Shown here: positions 23,079 to 34,892 of the stretch, piece by piece
Layout: each line of letters starts with the position of its first letter
How positions within the stretch are numbered: the first letter of the stretch is position 1
DNA from: Trema orientale
Lineage: Eukaryota; Streptophyta; Magnoliopsida; Rosales; Cannabaceae
Length of the DNA: 64,000 nt
NCBI GenBank assembly: GCA_002914845.1
Contig: JXTC01000136.1
Location: forward strand, 440,663 to 504,662
Direction: 5' to 3'
Notes under the pieces: model-generated
What the model saw: only the letters and a program-made list of their open reading frames with translations
What the model was told of the DNA's origin: nothing
Databases searched by the model: none
Position numbers and translations under genes: made by a program

Positions 23079-24572
23079 GGAGTACTAATTATAATTTATA
23101 TACTGAGAGTACTATGTCCAGGATTGTTAATATCATGATGAAGAAGTTTAACGATGAGACGACTTCTGATTATCTGATGCTAGCTGGCTATATATCAATG
23201 ATAGAAATATTTTTATTAATTAGCAGTTACGATGTTTAATTTCTTTTTCGTTGAAATTTTTAGTTCACTAAGTACATGTGTGCTAAAATGTGCATGTAGA
23301 GAGTACGTATTGTACTAGATGCACGACTACTCGTGGGGTTTATAATAATGTGCTTGGTTGAAACAACAACATGGCAGCATGGTCTTATCAGTTGCATTAA
23401 TAATCTCCAGTAATATTATCTTCTGGCTATTAGTATTAATGAATCAATCTATATCATGAATTTATACATAAACTAGCCTAATTAGAATTGTAACTCATTC
23501 TCACACACTCATACGAATTTTAGATCAAACTAAACTAGCCTCAATTGGCATTAATGAAGCCACATTGTTAAGTATTTCTAACCCAACTGATTTTTTAGGC
23601 TAATTAACTGTCTTATAGGAAATACCATTCCAGCAATATACAATTCCAAACTCTACTTTTTCGTTCCTTTGATTCCATCAGGAAAAGCTGACGTATATTT
23701 TCTACTTTTGTCAAGTGAATGAGGTCAGTTTTATTCACTTTTATCGGACGCCCACTAAATTAATGATTGGAGTCCACTAAAACCTGGGAAGGTAAGAAAC
23801 AATAGTACCAAGTTTACACTTCAAGGTTTTTTTTCCCCCTTCTTTTTTCAAAAAATAATTTAACTCAAAACTTAAGAAAAAGAGTGTAAAAGAGAGTCTT
23901 CTTAGCATTCTTGTCTTTTTTTAAACTCTAGCCTAATATTATAAGGAGAACGATTTGACTTTTATTTGCGTTAAATTGTTTCCAATTGTGTTTTATCACA
24001 ACTTCCATAAAGCTGCTTCATTTCTTGTATTATAAGGCTCGAATCTGGTTGTCATCCTCTTCATTCAGGAACTTAATTGGTATTTCCAAATTATGGTAGT
24101 AGAAGAATAATAAACAATCGAGGTTCCTTCAACAATAGATATATATAACCAAATAGAACTATCATTCGACATGATCTTAGGTGATTGTTGAAGAACAATA
24201 ACTTTCTCGCACTTCACGAACCAAATTGCTTGGCTGCCTACACATATATCTTTATATAATTAATGCAGCAAACAATGAAATGAGAAACCATGATATGATA
24301 TCTCCAAGATTTTGTTTTTCTTTCTTAAATTTTGACGAACTGTTTCAATGATTGATGGCCTAATAATAAATACAATAAAACTGGAAGACCTTGAAGAGTC
24401 CATAATAAATGCTTAGGTTTGGACATTATGAATTATGTGAAGGAGAAAGTCACAACAGTCCCAAGGATACCTACCCAAAACTACAAGCAATATATATATA
24501 CATATATGGAAGACTTCTCAATGGTTATAATTTTTTTGTGACCATGGATGGGTACTTAAAAAAGTAGTGATA
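23079..24572. other. 3' flank of the MYB gene and intergenic DNA
   Basis: Includes the likely 3' UTR of the MYB-related gene directly after the stop codon. No further gene, RNA or clear mobile element was recognised. Confidence 0.5.
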
Positions 24573-24631
24573 GCATTAAATTTTTTTGGTCAGCATTAAA
24601 TTTTTTGGTCAGCATTAAATTTTTTTGGCCA
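24573..24631. repeat. Three tandem copies of a 19-20 bp unit
   Basis: GCATTAAATTTTTTTGGTCA is repeated three times (24,573-24,592; 24,593-24,611; 24,612-24,631) with only T-run length and one base differing. It is a short local duplication. Confidence 0.9.
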
Positions 24632-26801
24632 ACCACCAAACTAATCACCACCGTAGGATATTAGATTTAAGGGCTTAAACCATTGTAACCATCCATGGGT
24701 AAATATTATTGTAACCATTTAAACCAAACCCATACATATATATATATACACATATGGGCTAAACTATAGTACCACAATATAAAATTTAGTGACTAGTCAC
24801 CCACATAAAATGTAAAGGACATGTAACATTTTATTTCCTTAGGTAACATGAGAATTTTGTTTAGGTAACAAGATAAAATCTAATAGAGTAACATTTTTAG
24901 GAAAAGAATGCCACATAGCTCAACAAATATTCAAAGAATTGCACATTAATTTTTTTTATTAGAAAGGACTAATGATCATGTTAAATAATTAAATTATGTT
25001 GTCACATTTTTTTTTTGGTCAATTTTATTGTCACATATTTACTACTTGATAATTTTATCATATTACCACACGATTATAACACTATACCTATAACTATTAA
25101 TGACCGCTCAACTATTTTTGACTAACTAAAAAAATGAAATCCTAGTTATACTTTTAGATATTTAATTTTGTATTGACAAAAAATAAAGATAACTCTTTTT
25201 TTTTTCATTGCCAATATTCTATACTGCTGAAAAATATAGTCAACTATTCACGCATATAAGAGATTATATTTTAAATATCAAATGATCAATACAAGGAGAA
25301 TAAAAATAAAAAAATAGTTATTCTAGTATTTGTAATACTATGTAACTTTTGCATAAAAATTAAAGTTTTTTTTACTATTAATGGGTTTGAAACTTTGTGA
25401 ATTATATTGTGAATTTTGAAAACTTATATACATAAATAGATAATATTTTCATGAAATAAAAGAACGGATTTCGTTTCACTAATTCCACGCCCATATGACA
25501 TACATGTGAAAACAAACATATTATCATTAGCACATTATTAGTCGTTCATTAATTAGATCTTATTATAACAAATCCTAAATGAGAATTCATGTAACAAAAG
25601 TAAATATTATATATTTTTTTAGATGACAATATTATTTTTTTTTATGTAGCAACCTCCTCAACAATCCATTAAAAAAAAAAAAAAAAAAACTCTTAAGTTA
25701 GTTGTAATTTTTTGCATACTTTTACCCATGCATTGTTTACAACCGTTGGATGAAAATCAACTCATACTTTTTCATTGTCTATTAGTTTTAACAGTGAGAT
25801 CGATAATGAGTGAATAGTCCCCAAAACTGACTATCAGGCACTATACCCTTAGCCTATATTTATATACATATATTGAGAGAGATATCAAGATATAGAAATG
25901 ATAGATACATACACCGTACATCCGGAATATATAAAAAGATGAGGATTTTTATTTTACTTATTTCAATCTTGAAGAAAAGACAACATTCCTTTGGTTGTCG
26001 TACTGAGAACCATTAATTACAAATTTACAATGTTGGACAGTCATGTGGGGGACCTTCTTGTTATGAATGTCGGCAATACAATTTGTTTTTTCATGAACTG
26101 CAAATTGAGCTGACACAAACATTCAAGAAGATACCAAGGTCAATACTTTGCATAACAAGGTTCAAATTTGGATCACGAAATTCACATCAAACAGCTACGA
26201 ATTGGGAATTCAAGCCAAAAAAAAAAAAACGAATTGCGAAATTAAAACGTTACCCTTCTTTTGCTCACATTCTCATCGAATCCCAATTAGACGCATTCGA
26301 ACGACAGTTCTTTTGCTAATTCAGTTCTCTTATCCATCAAATTTCAATATATGTTAAATTAAATAAAAAAATATTATAAATGCCCCATAAGTTTTGACGA
26401 AATAACCATTTTACCTCTCTTTTCTTTTTGGAGACGAAAGATATTTCCTAAATCTTACAAACCAAGTAAAAAATTATGCGTGTGACTAATTTTATTAACC
26501 AAACTTTTCAATCTGGTAAGATAGTTATATCCATATATCACAAAAGTTGTATCCAAATACTAAATTTTTTTTTTTCTAGTTTTTTCATTGTCGTCTAGTT
26601 TTGTTTCTTAAACCAATTTGAAGAAACAAAATAAATAAAATTAGTTTTAATCTTAAAAGAAATAAAAAGTAGATCACAAACACAATAACAACAAAAATTG
26701 TAAACTACCATAACTTTTCAAAAGAAGAAAATAACAAAGACCGTTATTATTCCTTAAATTTAACACTATAAAAAAAGAAAAAAAATATATGTATATATAT
26801 A
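24632..26801. other. AT-rich intergenic DNA, no gene seen
   Basis: Long A- or T-rich stretches lie around 25,600-25,690. An open stretch around 26,083-26,357 in overlapping frames lacks any recognisable domain and is taken as chance. Confidence 0.5.
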
Positions 26802-27162
26802 GGGGTCGTTTGGTTCGCCCATTCCATTCCATTGGAATGGAAAATCCATTTGAATAGATGTTTGTTTCAACAAATCTAAATTTTCTATTCAAATGGTCTT
26901 TTGGAATGAGTGTTTGTTTCAACAATTTAGTTTTTCCATTCAAATGGTTCATCAGTCACATCAACTATTTGAATAGATTTTTGTGTCTTTGGATGAGAAT
27001 GGAGGGGAAGAGGTATTTTTGAATGGTCCATTCCAATACTCTCATTCTAATTATAACACATTCCACTATTTTTTCCATTCAAATGTCTTCCATTCCAATT
27101 ATAACCCATTCCACAATTTCCATTCAAATACACACATTCAAATAGGCGAAACAAACGGAGCC
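26802..27162. mobile_element. MITE with ~18-bp TIRs (361 bp)
   Basis: Begins GGGGTCGTTTGGTTCGCC and ends GGCGAAACAAACGGAGCC; these are inverted copies with about four mismatches. Just inside, ATTCCATTCCATTGGAATGG and many CATTCAAATG/CATTTGAATAG words make a self-complementary interior. The flanks share ATATA, but the left flank is an AT microsatellite, so the target duplication is uncertain. End sequence and size fit a Tourist/Harbinger- or hAT-type MITE. An open frame inside it is spurious. Confidence 0.7.
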
Positions 27163-28415
27163 ATATACACTCGGGTCATTAGCTACGTAATTTTGGGAGA
27201 ATTTCGATGATTACCTCATAATTAATTTCCAAACATGACAAATTACAGTTCAAGGGAATCATGAAGATCAACGACTATAAAAAGCAAATTATTAATAGTT
27301 TATGAATCATAAATACATAATACATACGAGAACGAAAAAATTTCATTGACTTGTATTATAAAGCCATAGCTACCCCATTTTAAAAATAAAAAAAAAATAA
27401 AAAAATAAAAAATAAAAAAAAAAAAGTAAAAAAGCCATAGCTACCCGACAAGAGTATCGGACTTCTCAAGATGTGCACTAGATTACACAACAATTAATTT
27501 GTCAGTTTTTGGAAACACTTTTACGAAACAGTGACATTTGAACAACCAAAGAATGTCTTCTTTACTCACTGTGACTATCAAACCAGTTGTCGGATAATAA
27601 ATTTTATCCTGAAGTCTGTCCACAAATCCCTCTTCTTCTTTTTTTTTTTTTTTTTCTCTCTTTTCTTTATTTTTTTTTAATCAAATATACACATTTTTCA
27701 TGAGAGACCAGTACTGAGTCTGACCACCCCCAAGATGCATTGTTGTGTGACATTATTGTATTGCCCACATGTGACTTGAACAACTAACAATATGGCAGGG
27801 CTTCTGTTCACAAAATTAAAATCGTCTTAATTCGTGAAATGTCAAATCCCATTCTCTCCAGAAAATTTTGGAGGGATCAGTTTCTGCCTTCTAGCTGTAG
27901 CTTATTAAAAAGGCTCTGCAATTAGTTGCAGTAAAAACTATATATTTTAAAAATTATAATCACATGGTGTGTCGGACTTATAGATATAAATTACTTCAGT
28001 GCTGTTAGACTTAGGTGATCAATTTATTAAATACATCTACTACACAATTGTAATAACTCACACTCATGAATTCAAAAAATAGTAAAAGTACTGATAATAA
28101 CTTATACAGTACTCATGTTATGTAGCAACCAAGACAATTGACATATTATTATTGTGTACATGTAAGTATGCACGTACTGTTCTCGTTCGATGAGGAATAA
28201 TATTTACCTATGTAAAATTGGACAATTTTTTCCCCCCTTTTCATACTACAGATTTTCTAATTAAGTGCTAAATTAGTTGATATATATATATATATATTGT
28301 GACGATGACTCTACATCAGGAGAGTCATATAGCCCCTTTAGCGTCAACATCATATCAACAAAAAGTCTACGCCCATAAATTTTTAAAAAAGAAAAATTCA
28401 GACAACTTGACGCAG
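27163..28415. other. AT-rich intergenic DNA, no gene seen
   Basis: Holds A-rich stretches (27,380-27,430), which repeat AAGCCATAGCTACCC on both sides, a T-run at 27,640-27,660 and a short AT tract near 28,281-28,297. Nothing coding is supported. Confidence 0.5.
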
Positions 28416-28423
28416 GGACCATT

Positions 28424-29103
28424 GTCGTTTACACGGTGGCTGCGTACTGTCGTTTTTTTTTAAATTGCTAGAATAGCTTTGTCGTTTCTTTTATTTCAAT
28501 AAGTGCGGTGTCGTTTGAACTTGTAATGTTGGATTTGAATTTATATCTGTTAGACCCTTGTCGTTTAGGATTGCTCAGCTTTTTTATAAGCTGGGGTCGA
28601 AATTTGGAAGAGGGGTGGTTGATGTAAATTTTAGATCGAGAACTTAATCAGAAATTGGAGCTTCTTGCTCCGTTTACCTCCTTGCGGTTTATCCCTTCAT
28701 GGTCTCTGCACCACAACTCCAACCTTCGGATTAATGGAACCCTTGTCCATATAGTCCATAGATTTAACAGGTAACCGAGAAGAATACGTATAAGCTAATG
28801 AATAAGAGAAAAGGACAAAAAGTATGAAAACGGCTAAAATTGTTTAAAACGACATATATAATCTAAAAAATGACTACAGATCAAAACGGCGACATAATTA
28901 TAAAACGACGATTAGCTGAAAGAGGAAAAGAACAATAGAAATGACAAAATGACAGGTACACTTTACAAAGCTATACATGCACGAGAGCCAACATAGCATT
29001 TAAAGGAAAATAAAAAATAAGAAACTACAACAGCAATTTCAACATGACAAAAACTTGAAAATCGACAACGAAGTTGAAAACTACAATAGCTTAACAAAAC
29101 GAC
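28424..29103. repeat. Inverted clusters of GTCGTTT / AAACGAC words
   Basis: GTCGTTT occurs five times between 28,424 and 28,566 (28,424; 28,449; 28,481; 28,510; 28,560). Its complement AAACGAC, with the AAACGGCGAC variant, occurs between about 28,847 and 29,103. The two blocks face each other across about 280 bp. The words match the half-site of the palindromes in the Copia leader (9,321-9,575). No retroelement coding sequence is present, so this could be a decayed leader or an independent repeat. Confidence 0.6.
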
Positions 29104-29391
29104 AACTCCAAGAAAACAACACAAAGGTTTTCTGAAAGGGAGAAAAAAAAAATATAGAATAGGACGTTTTCTCTTAATAAGACGTTTTCTCTTTCTTCTT
29201 TTTTTTTTAAAAAAAAATAATAATTTCTATTTTATTTCCTCAAAAAATAATGACTTCTCTGTAATGAAATAGATCAAATAGTGCAACGACAACAGTGAGA
29301 TTTAGATGAGATTTCTTTACCCTACAAACCAAAGGATATACTTTTTATCAAATTATGGCTCTCAAAAAACTTATCAAATAAATGACAAATA

Positions 29392-29535
29392 TGTTGAATG
29401 ATTTTGTATATCAATTAAAATTAATTACAAAATATTACAATTGTATATTTGTAATTAATTAGGAGATAACAATTAGTCCTATAAATTGTAATTTGTTTTC
29501 AGAATCATATAAGAAAAAACACCATTATTTTTTCA
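29392..29535 (+). repeat. Probable left LTR of a decayed Copia element (~144 bp)
   Basis: Starts TGTTGAATGATTTTGTATAT and ends CACCATTATTTTTTCA, then TGGTATC, a broken initiator-Met primer site (29,536). This size and layout are typical of small Copia LTRs. No matching right LTR was found downstream of the pol fragment. Confidence 0.6.
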
Positions 29536-29545
29536 TGGTATCGGC

Positions 29546-29722
29546 ACTGAAGGCGCAGCAAGATGCGGTCTGGATCGCGGCAAGCGCGGGCTGGGTCACG
29601 GCAAGGACTGAGATGCGGCAAGTGCGGACTGGATCGTGGCAAGCGCAGCTTTGATGTACGGGCGACTCTGATTGCGGCAAGGGGCGGCTTAGATGCGGCA
29701 AGGGGCGGGCTGGGTCGATCTG
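29546..29722. repeat. GC-rich degenerate minisatellite (GCGGCAAG words)
   Basis: A ~175-bp island, far richer in G+C than its surroundings, is built from about four imperfect units. Each contains AGATGCGG or GATTGCGG, GCAAG(C/G)GCGG and CTGGATCG-type words. It sits between the primer site and the pol remnant of the decayed Copia element, where gag should be. Frames across it have no recognisable protein. Confidence 0.7.
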
Positions 29723-29739
29723 GTGTGCTTAGTGAAGGG

Positions 29740-30665
29740 TCCTCCAATCTTACTAAAACTTTACACCTGGATTTTGTATTAGTGGTACATTCCTTAAACT
29801 TTAATCTTTTTTGAGTTTCTCAAATCACTACTACCTTGTCCTGTGTGGTTATTTTTGGTCCTAGTTTTGTGTATTTAAGGATATTCAGACTCAACAAACA
29901 ATTAGTTATGGTATTAAGAAAGGGATGTTGAACTACTTGGATCTGGAGTCAACAAACTCAAACAAACTTTAACAAGCTCTAGCCATGAACAGTACCACTT
30001 CCTGCAAGAAGATGATTGAGATTTAGCTTTGACATCGTCATTTGGGCCATGCCTCTTTTAGTTATTTAAAACGGTTGTTTCCTACTTTGTTTAAAGATTT
30101 GGATTTATCTACTTTCAAATGTGATGTTTGTACACTTGCAAAAAGTCATCGTGCTTCATTTCATTTAAGTTTAAATAAAAGTCCAACTCCATTTATAGTT
30201 ATTCACTCTGATGTTTAGGGTCCTTCCAAAGTTCCTACACTGGGGGGAGCTTATTGGTTTGTTACCTTTATTGATGATTGTACTCGGATGACTTAGTTAT
30301 ATTTGATGAAATCCAAATCAGAAGTTACAGTATTATTTCAGAAGCTTTATAACACTGTACGTACACAATACAATGCTAAAATTCAAGTACTTCGAAGTGA
30401 TAATGGGGGAGAATATCGTAGTACTGAACTCCAACATTTTTTAGACTCTCATGGCTCTATTCATCAAACCAGTTGTCCGGATATACCACAGCAGAACGGT
30501 GTTGCTGAACGAAAAAACAGACATCTTTTAGAGGTTGTTCGCGCTTCACTCATTGAAGCACACATGCCCCCCTGCTACTGGGGCGAGCTCTTCTCTCTGC
30601 TGCTTATCTCATAAATCGGGTTCCATCGAGGTCACTCAATTTCCAAACACTATTTCAAGCACTTA
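29740..30665 (+). pseudogene. Copia pol pseudogene (protease end to integrase core)
   Basis: Translating piecewise gives LHLDF...SLNFNL then VSQITTTLS (end of protease), then HRHLGHASFSYLKRL (GAG-pre-integrase), HSDV, a second acidic site in LRSDNGGEY, and NGVAERKNRHLLEVVRA (integrase catalytic region). In-frame stops replace expected codons at about 30,016, 30,218 and 30,294, and a frameshift falls near 30,590 after CYWGE. The reverse transcriptase and RNase H parts are absent. The longest surviving open stretch is 30,303-30,614. It is a dead fragment that cannot make a working integrase. Confidence 0.85.
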
Positions 30666-31106
30666 CTGTTAGTCAGCGTGTCTCTACTCTGTTCATAGCA
30701 TTCATTGTTCCGTTCGGAAATAGAGATGGGATGGGACTGTGCTAGTGTTCGAGTCCCTTTCAATAAACCGAATAAGTGGTGTCTGCCAGCGTTTTGGGAT
30801 ATTTAAGATCAGCGTTTTGGAATAAGTGGTGCCTTATTGTTGTTGTTGTTGATGACACCTTATATACAGCTGATTTCTTTGAGAGATGTCACTTCACCTG
30901 GACGCCTAGGGAGCACAATTCCCTTGCAGATTCTATGCCTGAATGAGCTAGCATCTAACAATGGGTCAAAATGTCTCTTTATTTTTTATAGGATTAATCT
31001 CCTCCCTTGTTTCTTTTTCCTTCTGTTTTTCTTTCCTTTCGTCTACTTTCTCTTCTCTTGTATTTCTCACTATCTCTTTTTTGGTTCTTTAATGAAGTTC
31101 TTATTC

Positions 31107-31137
<31 letters not shown>

Positions 31138-32233
31138 CCACTCTTTTGTCAGCTCTCTAGTCGAATATGTTAGCATCTTAATAATATTAAACTATGTAAT
31201 TCACACGTCAAACAATGAGATTTGAGTATGAAAAAGAGAGTAGCCTTCTCTTGAAAAGAAATATAGTATAGTATCCCAACTTTGAGTGATACACATTGCA
31301 AATGAATAAAGCGCACTCTACCACCCAAAGTAGAACACTTGATGGAAGAGATGTGTTACATCGATTATCCAGATCGTTATATTTGATTAACTGAGTGAAC
31401 AAATAAACAAATGAAGTAGAAAGAACACACAATATACCGAGTCCAACTTAGTCGATTCAGTAAGAAATAAAATAACTCAATTCTTTTTTGAGTGGAATAA
31501 AATAACTTAATTCTAAGAGACTTGTCCAATCTAAAATCCTTTTGAAGTATTGACGCTTAAATCATAGAATTTTGCTCTACAGAATGGACTTGATGGCAAG
31601 TTCTTTTTCAGGTCCGCGCAGTGTCGGTGACCCTTTCAGTTGTAGTTTGTTTACAAAATCTCTCTCGTATGTATGACTAGGATAAACTCACCGAGTCTTT
31701 GTATGTGGTTAAAGAAAATAATAATGTTCGGAATCCCTTTGCAACTTCCTGGACGTCAAATAAGGGCACAAGGGACTAAAAACGTATCCTTCTCCCTCTG
31801 ACCTTGGGCTAGTTGTTTTAGCATAAATATTGAAATGCACGAATACCAAAAAAAATAAAAATAAAAAAGAATTCTAATACTTTGATTGCAAAAACTTGAT
31901 TTTCAAGTATTCACAAGGATTCCCTTTTATTGACAAGCTTTGGTGATTTTTATAAGACTTTCTGATGAGATATTCTCGTAAGCTGAAAATCAGTTTCTTT
32001 TTTTCAATCAAATTTGAATTACATGCAAATCTGCTTCGGATTTTCGGTTAGGAATTTCTGGAATTCAGAATATGGCGTATACACAGTTTTAGACGGGTTC
32101 ACAAATAGGTATAATCCTAGCAATCACAGAAACTATCAAAATGGAAGAAGGAAAGCCATAAGGGTAAAAAAAAAAAAAAAGGGGAGTTGCATTTGTTATA
32201 AATTCATAAGAATCCACGAGGAACGGAGGTGGC
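30666..32233. other. Intergenic DNA, no gene seen
   Basis: After the Copia fragment, AGCGTTTTGGAATAAGTGGT-type words are repeated near 30,768-30,830. An (AT)n tract lies at about 31,109-31,137. Open frames here run mainly through pyrimidine-rich or AT sequence and lack domains. Confidence 0.5.
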
Positions 32234-32236
32234 TAA

Positions 32237-32395
32237 GGGCGCGTTTGGTATAGGATTCGAATTCTATCCTTCAAATTCATAAACAGCTTTTATGTAAAAA
32301 GTTGAAAGGATAAAACATTTATCCTTCTAACTTACTATATAAATGTTGTTTCTGAATTTGAAGAATAGGATTCGAATCTTGTACCAAACGCGCCC
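32237..32395. mobile_element. Tourist-like (PIF/Harbinger) MITE, 159 bp
   Basis: The two ends are near-perfect inverted repeats over about 40 bp: GGGCGCGTTTGGTATAGGAT at the left, and its complement ATCTTGTACCAAACGCGCCC with small changes at the right. TAA flanks both sides (32,234-32,236 and 32,396-32,398), the 3-bp TWA target duplication of PIF/Harbinger elements. It has no coding capacity. This is the best-defined small MITE in the window. Confidence 0.88.
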
Positions 32396-32398
32396 TAA

Positions 32399-33137
32399 GT
32401 TAGCCAAAAGATGGTTATCGGTTTAAGGATGCAAGGTGCCTTCTCTAGAAGTAATACAGGGTTCTGCTTCTAGCGGCAACAAGGAAAACGTTGTCTGTTG
32501 ATTCAAACGTTGTACCCCTCTTGGGAGAGGACTTTCTGTTTAGACAATTGGCTTGCCAAATGATATTTTATAGTGTTTCACTCGAATTTTATTGTCTCGT
32601 TAATAAATAATAATCCTCCGCAAGTGGCTGATCTAAAACTCTTTCTATCAGTTCAATATCATTCACCACTTATCCTCACATTTCGGGAATTTATCTCATC
32701 AGTTTTGATTCTTCAATACCATCAGGAATTTATCACATGGCTAAGTTGCGAGTGAGCAGCAAAGTTGAAATAATGAGTATAGTTGAAGAAAATTAAAAAA
32801 AATTAAATAAAAAAATCAAGTTTTAGTGTTCTACCAATAAGACCTGGACATAAAATTTCCTCATACACAAACTTTAAAAATCTAAAATAACATCAAACAC
32901 TTTCTTCATTCCAAGAAATAATATTATAGACAATAGTTGTTAATCCATTCTGCCGACTAGTAATACAAAATGCTCACAAAACTATGCTCAAAATGTAAAC
33001 CCCAGAAAAAATTCCTCAGATTCAATTGAAAAGATACCAGTAAAGCAATCTGCTTACTGGGCTCAATTTATCATAAAACTAAAACAACAAAATTTCAAAC
33101 TGAAAATAACAAAAACTAGAATAAATAAAATTAAGCC
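32399..33137. other. Intergenic DNA and 3' flank of the DUF1764 gene
   Basis: The right portion, from about 32,830, probably includes the 3' UTR of the minus-strand DUF1764 gene. No other gene is supported. Confidence 0.45.
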
Positions 33138-33530
33138 TCAAAAGCAACAAGAACAATCAAATGGGCAAAGTGGGGTACCTCCAGCATCCGGGTTATTAAG
33201 CCCTAGTTCCTCCTCCGTGTATATAGAAAAGCCCTCTGTCTTTTTTCTCGGCCGAGAATCCGACACCCCAAAACTTTCGTCGTTACCCAAATTGCCCTTC
33301 TCCGTCTTCTTCTTCTTCTTCTCCTTCTCCTTAGTTTTCTTCATCTCCTTGGGTTTCACAGCTGCATCACCCTTGATGGGCTTTTGGGTCTTTTCCTGTT
33401 CGGATTTCTTTCGCTTTTTTCCGTCGAAAATTTCGTCAATCTCGCTGCGAGGCTTCTTCGATGAAGGATTTTCCGCTTTTATCGGAGCTTCTTCAGTAGA
33501 AGTTGCCGATTTGTTCTTCTTCTTTGTCAT
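33138..33530 (-). CDS. DUF1764 family lysine-rich protein, 130 aa
   Basis: A single exon starting at 33,530. The protein is extremely basic: KKKNK at the N-terminus and long Lys/Glu stretches through the middle, including KKTKEKEKKKKK. The family-defining parts are EIDEIFDGKKRKKSEQE (about 31-47) and the C-terminal block with SRPRKKTEGFSIYTEEELGL, GGTPLCPFDCSCCF (Cys-rich end). This matches the eukaryotic DUF1764 family, small proteins of unknown function and probably nuclear or nucleolar given the basic content. Length and both ends fit the family, so the gene looks complete. The complementary-strand frame over the same bases is its shadow. Two ACGACATGTCGC motifs lie 150-220 bp upstream of the ATG. 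Confidence 0.92.
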   Translation of the reverse strand: MTKKKNKSATSTEEAPIKAENPSSKKPRSEIDEIFDGKKRKKSEQEKTQKPIKGDAAVKPKEMKKTKEKEKKKKKTEKGNLGNDESFGVSDSRPRKKTEGFSIYTEEELGLNNPDAGGTPLCPFDCSCCF

Positions 33531-33679
33531 CGTACGGTCTGGAACGAGACAATGGAGAAAGGAGAGAGAGAGAGGTCGCAGGTGGTGACTCTGAGTAACC
33601 CCGAATTGATGGCCGTTTGAGGCTCAGGCTGTCGAGCTGCGTGTAAAATTTAGGTCTTGTGTTGAAACTTGAAAATATA

Positions 33680-33760
33680 AAACGACATGTCGCTTTCCCG
33701 GTTGGAATGAACAACACGTGTCAAAATCCAAATCATTAAGACACAAAACGACATGTCGCT
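33680..33760 (-). promoter_or_regulatory. Paired ACGACATGTCG palindromes upstream of the DUF1764 gene
   Basis: AACGACATGTCG at 33,681-33,692 and AAAACGACATGTCG at about 33,745-33,758 lie 151 and ~217 bp upstream of the start codon. Each is followed by C rather than T, so the outer pairs are imperfect. Their position fits a core or proximal promoter element; function is inferred. Confidence 0.55.
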
Positions 33761-34789
33761 GTTTTTGTTTTAATTGATCACCTATTTATCCCTCATAATC
33801 CAAATCCTCAAGTGCCTATCTCCCAGCTACCCAAAAAATAAAAATAAAAAAAATCTTGTTAGCGAAAGGGGTTATTATCGAAAAAAGCCCTCAATTTTCA
33901 ATTTTAGCAAGAAAAATACTTTAGATTTCTTGTTATATCAAATAAAATCTTGAGTTTTTTTTAAAAAAAAATTTGACAATAAAAACCTTAATTTTCTCGT
34001 TATATCAAATAAAATATTAAGATTTTAAAATTTAGTTAAATTGGACCCAAAACAACTGCTTGATCAAAATTTGGTACGACAACATGCAACATGATTAGCT
34101 GTTTTATAACTTTTTTTTTTAATTTTGTTCGACTAAAAGATATGAACTTTTTTTTTTTATATAATACAATTTTGTTTTCATCCCAACTGGGGTGTTAGGC
34201 AACAAGAATTACCCTGCACAATAGTGCATGGCATTACACACCAAGAGTAAACAAGTCATTAGAATTATTTTGCAAAGTATAATCCAAAGATTTTATTTGA
34301 TATAAATAGAAGCTCAAGGTTTGTTTTTTCTGCAAAATTTTTAAAAACATAAGAATTTTTTTAAATATATAATAAGAAACTCAAGATTTTTTTTTTTGGA
34401 AAAAATTAAACTTATTTTTTAAACTTGGATTTCATCGAGGTTGTTTTTTTTAAACAGAAAGAAAAGAGAGAGAGAAATAAGAAAGGAAATTTAATGCGAT
34501 TTCTTTTTCTTTTTTTTTTTTTGAATGCAAAAAAAAAAAAAAAAAAAAAAAAAAACTATCACAAGGTGTGAAAAAGATTATTATCCAACTTTAGGAAATT
34601 ATTCCTCGTTTTCCTTTTTCTTTTCCTTACATCTTTTTTCCCTCACCAAAATCTAAGATGTATATCCTTAGTTTTCCCAGAAACTAATATACATAAATTT
34701 ATCACGCACGTCTTTTCATAGTAAAAAGATGAGAGAGAAAAATATTAAATAATGATTATTTATTTTTATATTTTTTTCTTCAAATACTC
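33761..34789. other. AT-rich intergenic DNA, no gene seen
   Basis: Around 33,870-34,400 there are inverted and direct copies of 'AAATCTTGAGTTT/TTATATCAAATAAAAT' words, with related sequence in opposite orientation at about 34,285-34,400. They suggest the arms of a decayed foldback element. A 27-base A-run lies at 34,529-34,555. Confidence 0.5.
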
Positions 34790-34892
34790 AGATTATAACA
34801 GCCGTTAGATCAGTGATTCAACGGCTAATAAAAAAAAAAACTACCTATGAATAGGTAGAAAACAATACCTACTTGATTGAAAACCATATATA
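34790..34892. mobile_element. Partial copy of the ACCTATNNATAGGT family
   Basis: Contains CAGCCGTTAGATCAGTGATT then CAACGGCTAAT, an A-run, ACCTATGAATAGGTAG and AATACCTACTTGATTG, in the order expected for one half of the 1,748-1,998 element. The other half is missing or unrecognisable. Confidence 0.55.

Noticed and set aside
29505-29814. Proline/arginine- and glycine-rich frames on both strands
   Set aside because: They translate the GC-rich minisatellite; no homology and the unit is irregular.
33217-33588. 123-codon frame on the plus strand
   Set aside because: Complement of the DUF1764 gene; its Phe/Ser runs are the shadow of Lys/Glu codons.
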